Assembly: GCA_026387915.1 (NCBI GenBank)
Contig: JAPLKS010000018.1
Location: forward strand, 1 to 64,000
Direction: 5' to 3'
DNA: 64,000 nucleotides
From: Gemmatimonadota bacterium
GTDB taxonomy: Bacteria > Gemmatimonadota > Gemmatimonadetes > Gemmatimonadales > Gemmatimonadaceae
The notes beneath the pieces were generated by a model that was not told where the DNA came from, did not search any database, and was given only the letters and a program-made list of their open reading frames with translations. Of this stretch, positions 52,666-62,147 are shown one piece after another. Both the position numbers and the translations under genes were made by a program. The stretch's first letter is position 1, and each line of letters begins with the position of its first letter.

Positions 52666-53756
52666 CCGGGCGGGAGTCGGTGCGCATTGGGCGCTGGATG
52701 CTCGCGCTGTCTGTCTTTTCGTTGGCGTCGTCGCTTCAGGCGCAGCAGCCTACGCATCGTGTGCGCGTGATGGTGCAGCGCGATTCGACGCGACCGGATT
52801 CGATGAGCGTGCGGTACCGCGTGAACCTCGACGCCATTTCGGCGATGATCAACGACCTCATGAACTCGCGTCAATTAGAGGCGCAACTCGCGGCGGGACT
52901 TCGCGGGCAGACCGATCCGGTACGCTTGAAGGCGCTTGAGGGCCGATTGGCGGACGTGGCACGGCGGCAGGCGGCGCTTGTGACCACGCTCCAACTCCAA
53001 TGCGCACGCGCGGAAGATCTGCCTGCGGGCTACCTCGGCGTGACCTTTGAGTTGCCGTCGCGCGTGGTGTCGTCGTTGGAACTCGGGTCGCCGGCGGAGA
53101 AGGCGGGACTTCGACAGGGCGATGAACTGCTCACCATTGGTGGATATCCCGCTGATCGCGCACCGTTGCCGTCGCTGCTGACGCCCGGGGCCAAGATTGT
53201 GGTGCGCTATCAGCGCGACGGTGCGGCGAAGGACGTCACGGTGACGGCGGCCAAGCGGCCAGAGGAGTTTGGCGCCACGGTCTGCACGGGGATTGATGAA
53301 CTCGTGGCGCCGGAGCGCACGGCGCCGATGGTTGAACGGTGGCGTGTGCCGGGGGTCGCCATTGTGCCGCGTACACCGAACGTGAATGGCGTGCCACGCG
53401 AGGCGCCGCTCCCGCCTACGGCGCCGATGATGGAGCACCCCAGTTTTGTCTTTGTGGGTCCGTCGTCGATGTCGGGGATGGGGCCGGTGGCGGGTGCGAC
53501 GCTTACGCCGGTGGATGATGATTGGCGTGAGACGCTGGGCGTACAAAAAGGATTGGTGGTGCTCGGCGTGTCGCCGGGATCGCCGGCAGCGGATGCGGGG
53601 CTGCACAACGGCGACGTCATTACGCAGGCGGGGGATGCGCCGGTGACAACCGTTATGGCACTGCGGCGATTGCTGAACAACACCGATGCGCGATCGGTGA
53701 AGTTGCAGGTGATGCGCAAGGGAAAGCCGCAGCTGCTGACGCTCAAGTGGCAGTAG
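52662..53756 (+). CDS. Exported two-PDZ-domain protein
   Basis: 364 residues with a signal peptide (GRWMLALSVFSLASSLQAQ). Two PDZ domains are seen: residues about 120-215 (YLGVTFELPSRVVSSLELGS, GLRQGDELLTIGGYP) and about 285-362 (LVVLGVSPGSPAADAGLHNG, DVITQAGDAPVTTVMALRR). No protease domain is found. In the sigma/anti-sigma operon it is a candidate periplasmic sensor that binds exposed C-termini. Translation is coupled to the anti-sigma gene. Confidence 0.9.
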   Translation: MTGRESVRIGRWMLALSVFSLASSLQAQQPTHRVRVMVQRDSTRPDSMSVRYRVNLDAISAMINDLMNSRQLEAQLAAGLRGQTDPVRLKALEGRLADVARRQAALVTTLQLQCARAEDLPAGYLGVTFELPSRVVSSLELGSPAEKAGLRQGDELLTIGGYPADRAPLPSLLTPGAKIVVRYQRDGAAKDVTVTAAKRPEEFGATVCTGIDELVAPERTAPMVERWRVPGVAIVPRTPNVNGVPREAPLPPTAPMMEHPSFVFVGPSSMSGMGPVAGATLTPVDDDWRETLGVQKGLVVLGVSPGSPAADAGLHNGDVITQAGDAPVTTVMALRRLLNNTDARSVKLQVMRKGKPQLLTLKWQ

Positions 53757-53761
53757 TAGTG

Positions 53762-53783
53762 GCGCGCGCTGTGTAGCGTGCGC
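53762..53783. terminator. Weak hairpin between convergent genes
   Basis: GCGCGCGCT (53762-53770) pairs with AGCGTGCGC (53775-53783) with one G-T pair, around a GTGT loop; no T-run. Confidence 0.35.
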
Positions 53784-53807
53784 GTGCCTTCCTGCGATTT
53801 CTCGCTG

Positions 53808-54602
53808 CTACTTCGCTGGGGGCGGCGCGAGTACGGCGCCAGGCGGCAGGTGATAAATCAGCGATGCCGTGCGAAGGTCAGCGGCCGAGAGCGCGGTGAC
53901 GTGCACGCGCGCCGACATGACGTCGTCGGGGTTGGGGCTGTGGTCGAGTCCAATCACATGCCCTACCTCGTGTAGCGTGATGGTGCGCACGGCAATCGCG
54001 TCAAACGGTTCGCCGCTTGAGCGATGCACGGCGATCTGCACATCCGCGCCGACAATCCACCAGTGCTGATCGCGCGACCAAAACGTTTTGCCCGCGGCCG
54101 CGTCGCCAAAGCGATCCACCCAGTGCACGAGGATCTCGGCCTGCGTGGAGTCGTCGAGAAAGAGGAACTTGAGTGGCACGCCCGCGGCTGACCACGTATA
54201 GAACGCATCGCGGGCACGCTCGGCGAAGTCGGGAAAAAAGTCTTTGAGTCCTGGGCGCGGATCGATCCATACGCGAATGGGATCGTTCCGGCGGTCCACC
54301 CATCGTCCGATGTTGCCCTGACGCGCGGCGAGGATGTCGTCGATGTACGTCGTGGTGTGCGCCTCGGAGAGTTGGCGCGCGATGTCGGCAAAATCTTTGG
54401 GACCGGGCGCGGCGAGCGCTGAGCGGCGCAGTCGGGGCCCCCCCTCTGGGCCATTCTCCTCAGCGGTAGCCACCGAGTCAAGCCAGAGCGAGTCGCTCAC
54501 CGCTTTAGGCGTTGGACGTCGTGGCGCGCGCGCGACTTCTACGCTCACAAAGGCGACGAGCGCGAGCACGCTGACCGCGAGCCATCGCTCCGCGCGTTTC
54601 AT
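53808..54602 (-). CDS. Matrixin-like (M10) zinc metalloprotease
   Basis: 264 residues with an N-terminal hydrophobic signal/anchor (WLAVSVLALVAFVSVEVA). The zinc motif HEVGHVIGLDH (H211, E212, H215, H221) and the Met-turn M229 define a metzincin of M10 type. The preceding domain (about 95-200) carries WVDRRNDPIRVWIDP and DAFYTWSAAGVPLKFLF as in matrixin catalytic domains. Exported or membrane-anchored protease. Its ATG overlaps the upstream hydrolase stop as ATGA. Confidence 0.9.
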   Translation of the reverse strand: MKRAERWLAVSVLALVAFVSVEVARAPRRPTPKAVSDSLWLDSVATAEENGPEGGPRLRRSALAAPGPKDFADIARQLSEAHTTTYIDDILAARQGNIGRWVDRRNDPIRVWIDPRPGLKDFFPDFAERARDAFYTWSAAGVPLKFLFLDDSTQAEILVHWVDRFGDAAAGKTFWSRDQHWWIVGADVQIAVHRSSGEPFDAIAVRTITLHEVGHVIGLDHSPNPDDVMSARVHVTALSAADLRTASLIYHLPPGAVLAPPPAK

Positions 54603-55522
54603 GCGCCGAGGTCTTTGGCGTCGAGAAAGGCGTGTACCGCGTCGAAGAACGCGAGCGGCTGCTCCCAGAACGGCATATGGCCGGCGCCGTCGATGAGCGT
54701 GAGCCGCGCGCGCGGAATGCGTGCGGCCGTCTGCTGCGCGAGCCGCGCGGGGAGCACATCCTGCGCGCCGTGCACCACGAGCGTGGTGGCGGCAATGCGA
54801 GAGACCGGTTCGGTCCAGTCGTAGCCTTCGCGCCGCAGCCGTGCGGCGACGGCCGCGCCGGTGGCGCTCGCATGCGGTGGCGGTGAGAAAGCGCGTCCGA
54901 ATTCTTGATCGTGAAAATACGCCGGATAAATGGCGCGACTGTACTCGGCGTGAATTGTTGGGTCGGGGCTGTGCAACGTATTAGGGTCGAGCGCAGCGAG
55001 CGCGTCATATTCGGCGCCGTGCAACGTGGCGAGCGCATCGGTATGAAGGTTGGCGACCCAATCGCTGGTCGCGCCAACGGCGTTCACCACGACGAGGCGC
55101 CGCACACCCGCGGCGTCGCGTTCGGCGCCGAGCATGGCGATGCCGCCGCCCCACGAGTGGCCGAGCAGATCCCAGCGCGCGATGCCGAGGGCTGTTCGCA
55201 GCGCGGGAATGTCGCCAGCGTCGAACTCAATTTTCGAGGCGTGCACCGCCGGCGGTGACTGCGAAGCGCCGCGCCCGCGCTGGTCGTAGAGCACGAGTTG
55301 GCGAGTGGCGGCGAGCGGTGCGAGCGAGGGCCAGAGTAGGGCATGGCTGTAGAGCATGCCGCCGTTGACGCATAGCAATGGCGGCGCGCCGCCCTCGACT
55401 TCTGGTGACATGAACACAGCGAAATCGAGTCCGCGCGCACGCACGGTGTGACGCGTGAGACGCGGCGTGCGCGGCTGCGATTTTTTGAATGCGGTGTAGC
55501 GTGCCCGCGTGGCGTTCGTCAC
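54599..55522 (-). CDS. Alpha/beta-hydrolase (proline-iminopeptidase-like)
   Basis: 307 residues. The nucleophile is in LLGHSWGGGIAML, the acid in LVVHGAQDVLPARL, and the His in LIDGAGHMPFWEQPLAF; the oxyanion stretch is LLCVNGGMLYSH. No signal peptide. It overlaps the matrixin-like gene by four bases and lies close to queG on the other side (four-base overlap at 55519-55522). Confidence 0.9.
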   Translation of the reverse strand: MTNATRARYTAFKKSQPRTPRLTRHTVRARGLDFAVFMSPEVEGGAPPLLCVNGGMLYSHALLWPSLAPLAATRQLVLYDQRGRGASQSPPAVHASKIEFDAGDIPALRTALGIARWDLLGHSWGGGIAMLGAERDAAGVRRLVVVNAVGATSDWVANLHTDALATLHGAEYDALAALDPNTLHSPDPTIHAEYSRAIYPAYFHDQEFGRAFSPPPHASATGAAVAARLRREGYDWTEPVSRIAATTLVVHGAQDVLPARLAQQTAARIPRARLTLIDGAGHMPFWEQPLAFFDAVHAFLDAKDLGA

Positions 55523-56619
55523 GGGGTTGCGTCCGCGGCGGTCGGTGGCGCGTCATCGATCACGAGTGGTGCTCCTGCGAGTGCCGCGCGCGCGTCGGGA
55601 TGCGTGCCGAACTGTTCGAGTGCCCATCGGGCGTGCCGGCGCACCATCGCATTGGTGTCGTGTGCGGCGCGCGCGAGTGCTGGAATGTCCGCGTCGTGCT
55701 GCCTGTTGCCGAGCGCCACGGCGACGTTCCGCGCAAAGCCGGCCCGTTTGGCGCGCGTGACGGCCGAATCGCGGAATCGTGCGCGAAATCCGGCGTCGTC
55801 GAGTGCGAGCATCTCGGCGAGGTCGGGCGATTCGCGCGCGGGGTCTGGAAGAAAATCAGCGGGGTTCACATCGCGGGCGAAGCGCTCGTTCCATGGGCAG
55901 ACATCCTGGCACACATCGCAGCCATAGATGTGGTCGCCCACGGCAGCCCGTAGCGTTTCGTCGATGTCGGTGCGGAGTTCGATGGTGAGATACGAGATGC
56001 ACTTTCTCGCGTCGAGGACGTGCGGTTCCGGAAATGCCTGCGTGGGGCAGGCGTCGAGGCATCGGGTGCAGCTGCCGCACCGGTCGGCGTCGAACGGTGC
56101 GTCGGCTTGCAGTGCGCTGTCGGTGAAGAGCGCGCCAATAAAAAAGAATGATCCACGCTCCGGATTGATGAGCATGGTGTTCTTGCCCACCCAACCCAAA
56201 CCTGCTTGGCGCGCGAGATCGCGTTCGAGAATGGGACCGGTGTCCACGTATGAACGCGTACGCGCACCGCATTCTGCGGTGAGCCACGCACCAAGGGCGT
56301 CGAGCCGGTCCCACATCACGCGGTGGTAATCGGTGCCGCGCGCGTAGCGGGCAAAGGGGCCCGCGGGTTGGCGTCCGCCGTAGTCGAGTCCAACGACAAT
56401 CGCGCTGCGCATACCCGGCTCTGCACGCGTGGTGTCGGCGCGCACGCCAGCGTGGCGCGCGAGCCACGTCATTTCACCGGCGAAACCCTTGGCCATCCAG
56501 TCATCGAATGCCGCCGCCGTGGACACGGGGCCGAGCGACGTGATGCCAGCCAGATCAAAGCCGAGGCCAAAGGCTTGTGCCTTGAGTCGCGCTTCGAGCG
56601 ACAATCGATCGGTGGTCAC
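55519..56619 (-). CDS. queG: Epoxyqueuosine reductase QueG
   Basis: 366 residues from GTG 56619, which overlaps the preceding stop as GTGA; the longer frame to 56859 reads another gene's DNA and is not coding. Two 4Fe-4S motifs (CGSCTRCLDACP and CDVCQDVCPW), the QueG landmarks GLGWVGKNTMLINPERGSFF, and HEAT-like C-terminal repeats (AALARAAHDTNAMVRRHARW) are present. It makes queuosine in tRNA anticodons, with cobalamin. Confidence 0.95.
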   Translation of the reverse strand: MTTDRLSLEARLKAQAFGLGFDLAGITSLGPVSTAAAFDDWMAKGFAGEMTWLARHAGVRADTTRAEPGMRSAIVVGLDYGGRQPAGPFARYARGTDYHRVMWDRLDALGAWLTAECGARTRSYVDTGPILERDLARQAGLGWVGKNTMLINPERGSFFFIGALFTDSALQADAPFDADRCGSCTRCLDACPTQAFPEPHVLDARKCISYLTIELRTDIDETLRAAVGDHIYGCDVCQDVCPWNERFARDVNPADFLPDPARESPDLAEMLALDDAGFRARFRDSAVTRAKRAGFARNVAVALGNRQHDADIPALARAAHDTNAMVRRHARWALEQFGTHPDARAALAGAPLVIDDAPPTAADATP

Positions 56620-56864
56620 TCCGTGTGCCGCACCCAGCGTGCGTAGCGAATGATGTCCTCGGCAGGAGGCACGGTGTTGGGATCGCCGTACGCGGTGTGC
56701 ATACGCCAGCGCACATAGTCGGCGGCGGGGAGCGGCAGGAACGGAAAGCGCGCGTACCAACCTCGCGCGCGAAAGCGCCACGCCACGCGGAGGAGGTCCA
56801 CGGCGAGCGATGGGCTGGCCAGCGAACGGGCCACCAGCGTCAGTATCAGGGAGAGCCACTTCAC
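56616..56864 (-). CDS. 82-residue protein coupled to queG
   Basis: MKWLSLILTLVARSLASPSL opens with a hydrophobic helix, then a basic, aromatic-rich segment (FRARGWYARFPFLPLPAADY, VRWRMHTAYGDPNTVPPAED). The stop is coupled to the queG GTG. The composition and the conserved-looking YGDPNTVPPAED region support a real gene; its role is unknown. Confidence 0.75.
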   Translation of the reverse strand: MKWLSLILTLVARSLASPSLAVDLLRVAWRFRARGWYARFPFLPLPAADYVRWRMHTAYGDPNTVPPAEDIIRYARWVRHTE

Positions 56865-56959
56865 ACTAGGAAGAATCGCGGCCCACCCTCACCCTCGCAA
56901 CCGTTATCGGCGGTTCCCCTCTCCCGCTATGGGCCGCGTGGGGCGAACTTCCGCTGGCT

Positions 56960-58279
56960 ATGTGGCTCTATCCTGTGATGCCGGCGCTGAGCCGGATGGT
57001 CTCGCAATCGTATTACCGACTGACGCTCGGGGGAGCTCGCGTACCCGTGAGCGGGCCGGTCTTGATTGTGGCGAACCATTCAAACGGACTGATTGACCCC
57101 GCGCTCATTGTGGTGGCGGCGCGTCGATCGGTGCGCTTTATGGCCAAGGCACCACTGTTTACCTACCCTGGCCTTGGGTGGCTGATTCGCGCGGTGGGTT
57201 CGGTGCCAGTGTATCGCCGGCAGGACGATCCCACGCGCGTGTCGGCGAACCTCGGCGTGTTTCGCGATGTGCACCAAGCACTCGGCGCCGGCTTTGCGCT
57301 CGGGGTATTTCCGGAAGGCACGAGCCACAGTGCGTCGCAGCTCCAGCCGCTCAAGTCGGGCGCGGCGCGGGTGGCGCTCGGCGCGTCCAAGGAAATCGGC
57401 GGGGCCTTTCCGATTGTGCCCATGGGATTGGTGTTTCGCGACCGACGGACCTTTCGGAGCTCAGCGCACGTGATCATCGGCGAGTCGCCGGTGTGGGACG
57501 ATCTCGCCGCGCGGGGCGACGACCGCGATGCGGTGCGTGAACTCACCAAGCGCATTGAAGCGTCCATGCGCGCCGTGACGTTCAATCTTCAGGATTGGAG
57601 CGACGCACAGCTCGTGCGCTGCGCCGAGCGTGTGTGGCACGCGGAGTTTGGTGCGGCGGATGATGCGCAGTCGGAGATGCACCGTTTGCGCATCACCACC
57701 GACGCTCTGGCGCAGCTGCGGCAGGGTGAAGGACACGATTGGCGGCGCGTGGGTCGCGAGTTGAAAACGCACGACCGCTTATTGGCACGACTCGGTTTGA
57801 CGCCGGTGACGTTGCATGACCAAGTGACCAATGATGCGGCGTTTCGCTGGCTGATATCGCGGATTCCATTGCTGCTGTTGTTGCCGCTGGCGGCGATGGG
57901 CGTGGCGCTCTTTTCGCTCCCGAGAGAGATCGCAGGACGGCTTGGCACGAAGCTCGCAATCAAAGAAGGCGACGACTCGCTGCCAACGCTGCGGGTGTTG
58001 TACGGTGGCGTGATTTTCCTGACGTGGTTCTTGTTGTTGTCGATTGGCGTGGGCTGTGTCGCCGGGTGGTGGACGGCCGCCGCGACGTTTGTGGCGCTTC
58101 CCTTTCTGGCGGTGGCGGCGTTGCTGGTGAGCGAATGGCGCGCGATGAGCTGGCACGAGATTCGGCGATTCTTCGTGCTACGCTTTCACCGCGACCGTGT
58201 GGCGGCGCTGCGGGATCGTCAGCGCGCCTTGGCCGCGGAACTGCGCGCGCTGTACGACGCGTTCGACGGCGTTCACTAG
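56960..58279 (+). CDS. PlsC-type lysophospholipid acyltransferase
   Basis: 439 residues. The acyltransferase block is VANHSNGLIDPALIVV (HX4D-like motif NHSNGLID), FPEGTSHSASQLQPLKSGAA (motif III) and VPMGLVFRD. Two or three membrane spans lie in the C-terminal half (about 300-380). It probably acylates glycerolipids at the inner membrane. The stop shares a CTAG with the convergent phosphodiesterase-like gene. Confidence 0.9.
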   Translation: MWLYPVMPALSRMVSQSYYRLTLGGARVPVSGPVLIVANHSNGLIDPALIVVAARRSVRFMAKAPLFTYPGLGWLIRAVGSVPVYRRQDDPTRVSANLGVFRDVHQALGAGFALGVFPEGTSHSASQLQPLKSGAARVALGASKEIGGAFPIVPMGLVFRDRRTFRSSAHVIIGESPVWDDLAARGDDRDAVRELTKRIEASMRAVTFNLQDWSDAQLVRCAERVWHAEFGAADDAQSEMHRLRITTDALAQLRQGEGHDWRRVGRELKTHDRLLARLGLTPVTLHDQVTNDAAFRWLISRIPLLLLLPLAAMGVALFSLPREIAGRLGTKLAIKEGDDSLPTLRVLYGGVIFLTWFLLLSIGVGCVAGWWTAAATFVALPFLAVAALLVSEWRAMSWHEIRRFFVLRFHRDRVAALRDRQRALAAELRALYDAFDGVH

Positions 58280-59700
58280 AAGAAACTCGTTCCGTCGAGT
58301 CCGGCGGGTAGCCGGATGTGCAGCGCCGAGAGCGCGCTGGGCATAACGTCCACCGTTCGGCGCGGCTGCGCGGCCACCGGCCGATTGAGCAGGAGCGGCA
58401 CCACCATGTGATCGCGATGGAGCGCGCCATGGCTCGAGACGTGGGGAATGGGCTCCCACCGCGCGCGAAAGTCCCATCCGCGAGCGGCACTGGCGATGAT
58501 GTCGCCGGCGCGTGGACTTGCGGCGAGCTGTAGCGCCTGCACGATTGCGTCGGGGTAGTCGGAGCCAGCGGTGGCGTCCCAGGCCGACTCGAGGGTGAGC
58601 CCTTCGAGCGGCCCCACGCCGAGGGGATCGCCGGTCTCGGGGCGATACGCCCATCGGTCGCGTTCGCGCACAATGCGCGCGCCGCCGCGTCCGTGGGCGC
58701 GCACCTCGCAGACGCGATCGCTCGTGGGAAAAAGGAGCAGATCAACCGACGGCAGCGCCAGCAGGCGATCCGCGAGCCACTGCCAACGTGCGGTGTGTGA
58801 CGGCCACCACTGTCGCGTTCGCTCGCGGAGATTCACATAGATGTGCGCCATCGCGTTGCCGCTGACCATTACAGCGGTGTCATGATTGGCGCCCATCACC
58901 CACGGGTGGGCGCGCACGCCGAGCCCCCAGTGGCGGAGCTGTGTGGCGAGGTCATCGTGCTGTGTGACCGGCGAGTGTCCGTGATCGCTGACGACCCACA
59001 GGTGCGTGCGTTCCCAGCGGCCGTCGCGCAGGGCATCGTCGCGCAGGCGTCCGGCGAGTGCGTCCACAATGCTCAGCGCTTCGAACACTTTTGGTGAATC
59101 GTGCCCCGTGGCGTGGGAGGCTTTGTCGATGCCGGTGAGGGCGCAAAAGGCGAAGATCGGTCGGTCGCGCTGCACGCGATGCGCGAACTCATCGGCGATG
59201 CGCCGGTCGATGGCGAGCCACCCGTCGACGCCGCCGCGCAAATGGGTGGCGAGCGCGTACAGTCCAAAGCCCAGGGATCCGCCAATCCGGTGCTGTTGTG
59301 GCAAGCCACGCCCAATGACGTTCAGGGCACCGAGCGCCGGTTCGGCGAGTTCAAAAATGGTGGGGGTGGTCGGGTCGAGGTCGCTGTCCACCTTGCCGAA
59401 ATCGACGCCGACATAGCTCCGAGTGCGGTGCCAGCGCGAGGTGGCGCGCCCCTCGCGATCGAACCATCGGAGTCCGGGGAGTCCGACGCTTCCTGGGTAA
59501 CGGCCCATAAGAAAGGGGGCGTACGCCGGCCCCGTCACCGACGGAAATACCGAGGTGACCGTATGCAGCGCCCCTTCGGCGCGCAGTTGGGCCAGTGCCG
59601 GCGCGCGGCCGGTGGAGATGGCCGACGCCAGCGTGTCGGGACGGATGCCGTCGGCCACGAGCACGATCACTCCGGCCGCTCGCGGGTCGCGGGAAGTCAC
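58276..59700 (-). CDS. Nucleotide pyrophosphatase/phosphodiesterase-like (alkaline phosphatase superfamily) enzyme
   Basis: 474 residues from GTG 59700. The metal site is built from VIVLVADGIRPDTLASAI (Asp), FPSVTGPAYAPFLMGRYPG (catalytic Thr in SVT), GIDKASHATGHDS and VVSDHGHSPVTQHDD. It matches type I phosphodiesterase / NPP enzymes. No signal peptide is evident. The start lies 21 bases from the divergent LOG-like gene. Confidence 0.9.
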   Translation of the reverse strand: MTSRDPRAAGVIVLVADGIRPDTLASAISTGRAPALAQLRAEGALHTVTSVFPSVTGPAYAPFLMGRYPGSVGLPGLRWFDREGRATSRWHRTRSYVGVDFGKVDSDLDPTTPTIFELAEPALGALNVIGRGLPQQHRIGGSLGFGLYALATHLRGGVDGWLAIDRRIADEFAHRVQRDRPIFAFCALTGIDKASHATGHDSPKVFEALSIVDALAGRLRDDALRDGRWERTHLWVVSDHGHSPVTQHDDLATQLRHWGLGVRAHPWVMGANHDTAVMVSGNAMAHIYVNLRERTRQWWPSHTARWQWLADRLLALPSVDLLLFPTSDRVCEVRAHGRGGARIVRERDRWAYRPETGDPLGVGPLEGLTLESAWDATAGSDYPDAIVQALQLAASPRAGDIIASAARGWDFRARWEPIPHVSSHGALHRDHMVVPLLLNRPVAAQPRRTVDVMPSALSALHIRLPAGLDGTSFF

Positions 59701-59721
59701 GCGAGAAAGTAAACTGCGTGA

Positions 59722-60747
59722 ATGGCAAGAGAACAGAAGAAACGCACCAAACCGGCAAAGGCGCCAACTAAAGTGCCGGCCGCCAAGCGGAAGACGCCGG
59801 CAAAGGCTGCCAAGGCTTCACAGACGACGAAATCCGCGAAGGCGGCGCCGCGCGGCAAGCGCACGCACGCGCAGTTGCTGCAGACGGCCGAACACCAAGC
59901 GCTGCAGGGCGTGCAGGCGCGGCACGTTGAAGGGCACGCGATGGCCGGTCGCGCCGTGGACGCTCCGGTGCGCGTGCAGACCGCCCCCAAGAGCTCCAGC
60001 AATGTGGATGACGCCATCCGCAATGTGGTCGAGTCGTATGTGACGGAAGATCAAAAACTGCTACAAGGGGCCTTGCAGGCCGACGACTTTACGCGCACCG
60101 ACCCATGGCGCGTGTTGCGGATTCAGGGCGAATTCATTGAAGGATTCGACAAACTCGCCAACGTTGGAAAGGCGGTCACCGTCTTCGGCTCGGCGCGCAC
60201 GTCGCCCGATGACGAGCAGTATCAGGCCGCCGAGATGCTGGGCGGATTGCTCGCGGAGCGCGGCTTTGCGGTGATGACGGGCGCTGGCCCCGGGATCATG
60301 GAGGCGGCCAACAAAGGCGCGCAGCTCGCTGGTGGGCGATCGATCGGGTGCAACATTGAGTTGCCGTTCGAACAAGGGTCGAATCCGTACGTGGATACGT
60401 CGGTGAACTTCCGATATTTCTTTGTTCGCAAGACGATGTTCATCAAGTACAGCGTGGCCTTTGTTATTTTCCCGGGCGGCTTTGGGACGCTTGACGAGTT
60501 ATTCGAAGCTGTGACGCTGATTCAGACGGGCAAAATCTCCCAGTTTCCGGTGGTGCTGTTTGGTCGCGCGTACTGGGCCGGATTGATGCGATGGTTGGAA
60601 TCACGGGTGGCGGGAGAGAAAAAGATTTCTCCAGGTGATCTCGATCTGATGTTCCTCACCGACGATCCCGAAGAGGCGGTGGAGTTGATTGCGGACGCCT
60701 ATGAAGCCCAAATGAAAACAGCTCGGCAACGGGCGGAGCGAAAGTAA
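59722..60747 (+). CDS. LOG-family (TIGR00730) Rossmann-fold protein with histone-like N-tail
   Basis: 341 residues. Residues 1-50 are Lys/Ala/Pro-rich ([20 protein letters not shown]...), like a histone H1 tail. From about residue 130 the LOG fold follows: [59 protein letters not shown] and the [12 protein letters not shown] motif (about 250). Related enzymes hydrolyse nucleoside 5'-monophosphates to nucleobase and ribose phosphate. Its stop and the next start overlap as TAATG. Confidence 0.9.
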   Translation: MAREQKKRTKPAKAPTKVPAAKRKTPAKAAKASQTTKSAKAAPRGKRTHAQLLQTAEHQALQGVQARHVEGHAMAGRAVDAPVRVQTAPKSSSNVDDAIRNVVESYVTEDQKLLQGALQADDFTRTDPWRVLRIQGEFIEGFDKLANVGKAVTVFGSARTSPDDEQYQAAEMLGGLLAERGFAVMTGAGPGIMEAANKGAQLAGGRSIGCNIELPFEQGSNPYVDTSVNFRYFFVRKTMFIKYSVAFVIFPGGFGTLDELFEAVTLIQTGKISQFPVVLFGRAYWAGLMRWLESRVAGEKKISPGDLDLMFLTDDPEEAVELIADAYEAQMKTARQRAERK

Positions 60748-62006
60748 TGGCGAAGGATAAACCGACGAGCCGTGCACGCGGCGGCTTCAAGGCCTCGCGT
60801 CACGGAACGGGGACAGCTGCAAAAGCCGCTGGCAAACGCGCGAGCGCGTCCGGACCAAAGGCCGCCCAGAAAAAGGCCGCCGAGGCGCGCGAAGCGACGG
60901 GCAAAAAACACTCGGCCGTGTCCGCCAACCGGTATCTCCGCGGCGCCAAAATTTCGCCCCGCCGCATTGACGGCACAGAGTCGGTGCGTGAGCTGATTGA
61001 AGGCACTTTCCAAGCGTATAACTCAGGTCGTCTGCGCGAGGCGTGTCAGTTGTATGCCGACTTGATGCTTGAGAAAGACGTCACGGTGGGCATGACGCTG
61101 ACGGGCGCGCTGACGCCGGCCGGACTCGGGATGAGCTGTCTGATTCCGCTGATCGAAGCAGGGTTCGTGGATTGGATTATTTCGACCGGCGCGAATCTAT
61201 ATCACGACACGCATTTTGGCCTTGGGCTTTCGATGCACCGAGGCAATGCGTCGGCGAGCGACGTGGATTTGCGCGAAGAAGGGGTGGTGCGCATCTACGA
61301 CATCTTCTTCGATTATGACGTGTTGCTCAGCACCGACGCGTTCTTCCGGAAGATCATTCGCGCGCCAGAGTTCCAGCGTCCCATGAGCAGCGCCGAGTTT
61401 CATTGGCTCTGCGGCAAGTACGTGGCGGAGCGCGAGCGCGTGCTCGGCGTGGGCAACAAGTCGCTACTGAGCGCGGCGTACAAATGCGGCGTGCCGATTT
61501 ACACGAGTAGCCCCGGCGATTCGAGCATCGGCATGAATGTGGCGGCGCTCGCGCTTGAGGGGTACAGCTGCACGATTGATCCAAACATGGATGTGAACGA
61601 AACGGCGAGCATTGTGCTGGCGGCCAAGCGCGGCGGTGGCAAGAGCGCGATCATGATTATGGGCGGCGGCAGCCCCAAGAACTTTGCGTTGCAAACCGAG
61701 CCGCAGATTCAGGAAGTGCTTGGCATTGATGAAAAGGGGCACGACTATTTTCTGCAGGTCACCGATGCGCGTCCCGACACGGGCGGCTTGAGCGGCGCGA
61801 CGCCCGCCGAAGCGGTGAGCTGGGGGAAGATCGACCCCGATCGGTTGCCGGACGCGGTAGTCTGTTATCTCGATTCGACGATCGCGTTGCCATTGCTGAC
61901 GAGTTATGCGCTCGCCAAGCGGAAGCCGCGGAAGTTGAAGCGGTTGTACGACAAGCGGGAAAAGAACATGGCGGTGCTGCGGGCGGAGTTCGAAAAGACG
62001 CGGTAA
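60747..62006 (+). CDS. Deoxyhypusine-synthase-like enzyme with Lys-rich N-tail
   Basis: 419 residues. A basic leader (about 1-55) precedes the DHS domain: [76 protein letters not shown] and [16 protein letters not shown], where K361 matches the catalytic Lys of human DHS. Bacteria have no eIF5A hypusine target, so homospermidine synthesis or modification of another protein is plausible. Coupled to the LOG-like gene by a one-base TAATG overlap. Confidence 0.9.
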   Translation: MAKDKPTSRARGGFKASRHGTGTAAKAAGKRASASGPKAAQKKAAEAREATGKKHSAVSANRYLRGAKISPRRIDGTESVRELIEGTFQAYNSGRLREACQLYADLMLEKDVTVGMTLTGALTPAGLGMSCLIPLIEAGFVDWIISTGANLYHDTHFGLGLSMHRGNASASDVDLREEGVVRIYDIFFDYDVLLSTDAFFRKIIRAPEFQRPMSSAEFHWLCGKYVAERERVLGVGNKSLLSAAYKCGVPIYTSSPGDSSIGMNVAALALEGYSCTIDPNMDVNETASIVLAAKRGGGKSAIMIMGGGSPKNFALQTEPQIQEVLGIDEKGHDYFLQVTDARPDTGGLSGATPAEAVSWGKIDPDRLPDAVVCYLDSTIALPLLTSYALAKRKPRKLKRLYDKREKNMAVLRAEFEKTR

Positions 62007-62077
62007 CCTGAGGGCGGCGGCGCGCCGGACCGATTGCCGGACGCCGCTGGCTCGCATAGTTTTCTCTGTAATGAACG

Positions 62078-62116
62078 GCGCCCGGCCGCGAACAATGAGG
62101 TCGGGCGCTGGCGTTT
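62078..62116 (+). terminator. Terminator-like hairpin after the DHS-like gene
   Basis: GCGCCCG (62078-62084) pairs with CGGGCGC (62102-62108); AACG (62074) and CGTT (62112) extend the stem past a TGG bulge, followed by TTTT. Confidence 0.55.
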
Positions 62117-62147
62117 TATTGTCTCCCCCTTTCGATGGCGATGCCCG

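Noticed and set aside
56620-56859. An 80-residue N-terminal extension of QueG
   Set aside because: This DNA encodes the 82-residue protein in another frame, and the extension has no QueG similarity. The GTGA coupling at 56619 fits better.
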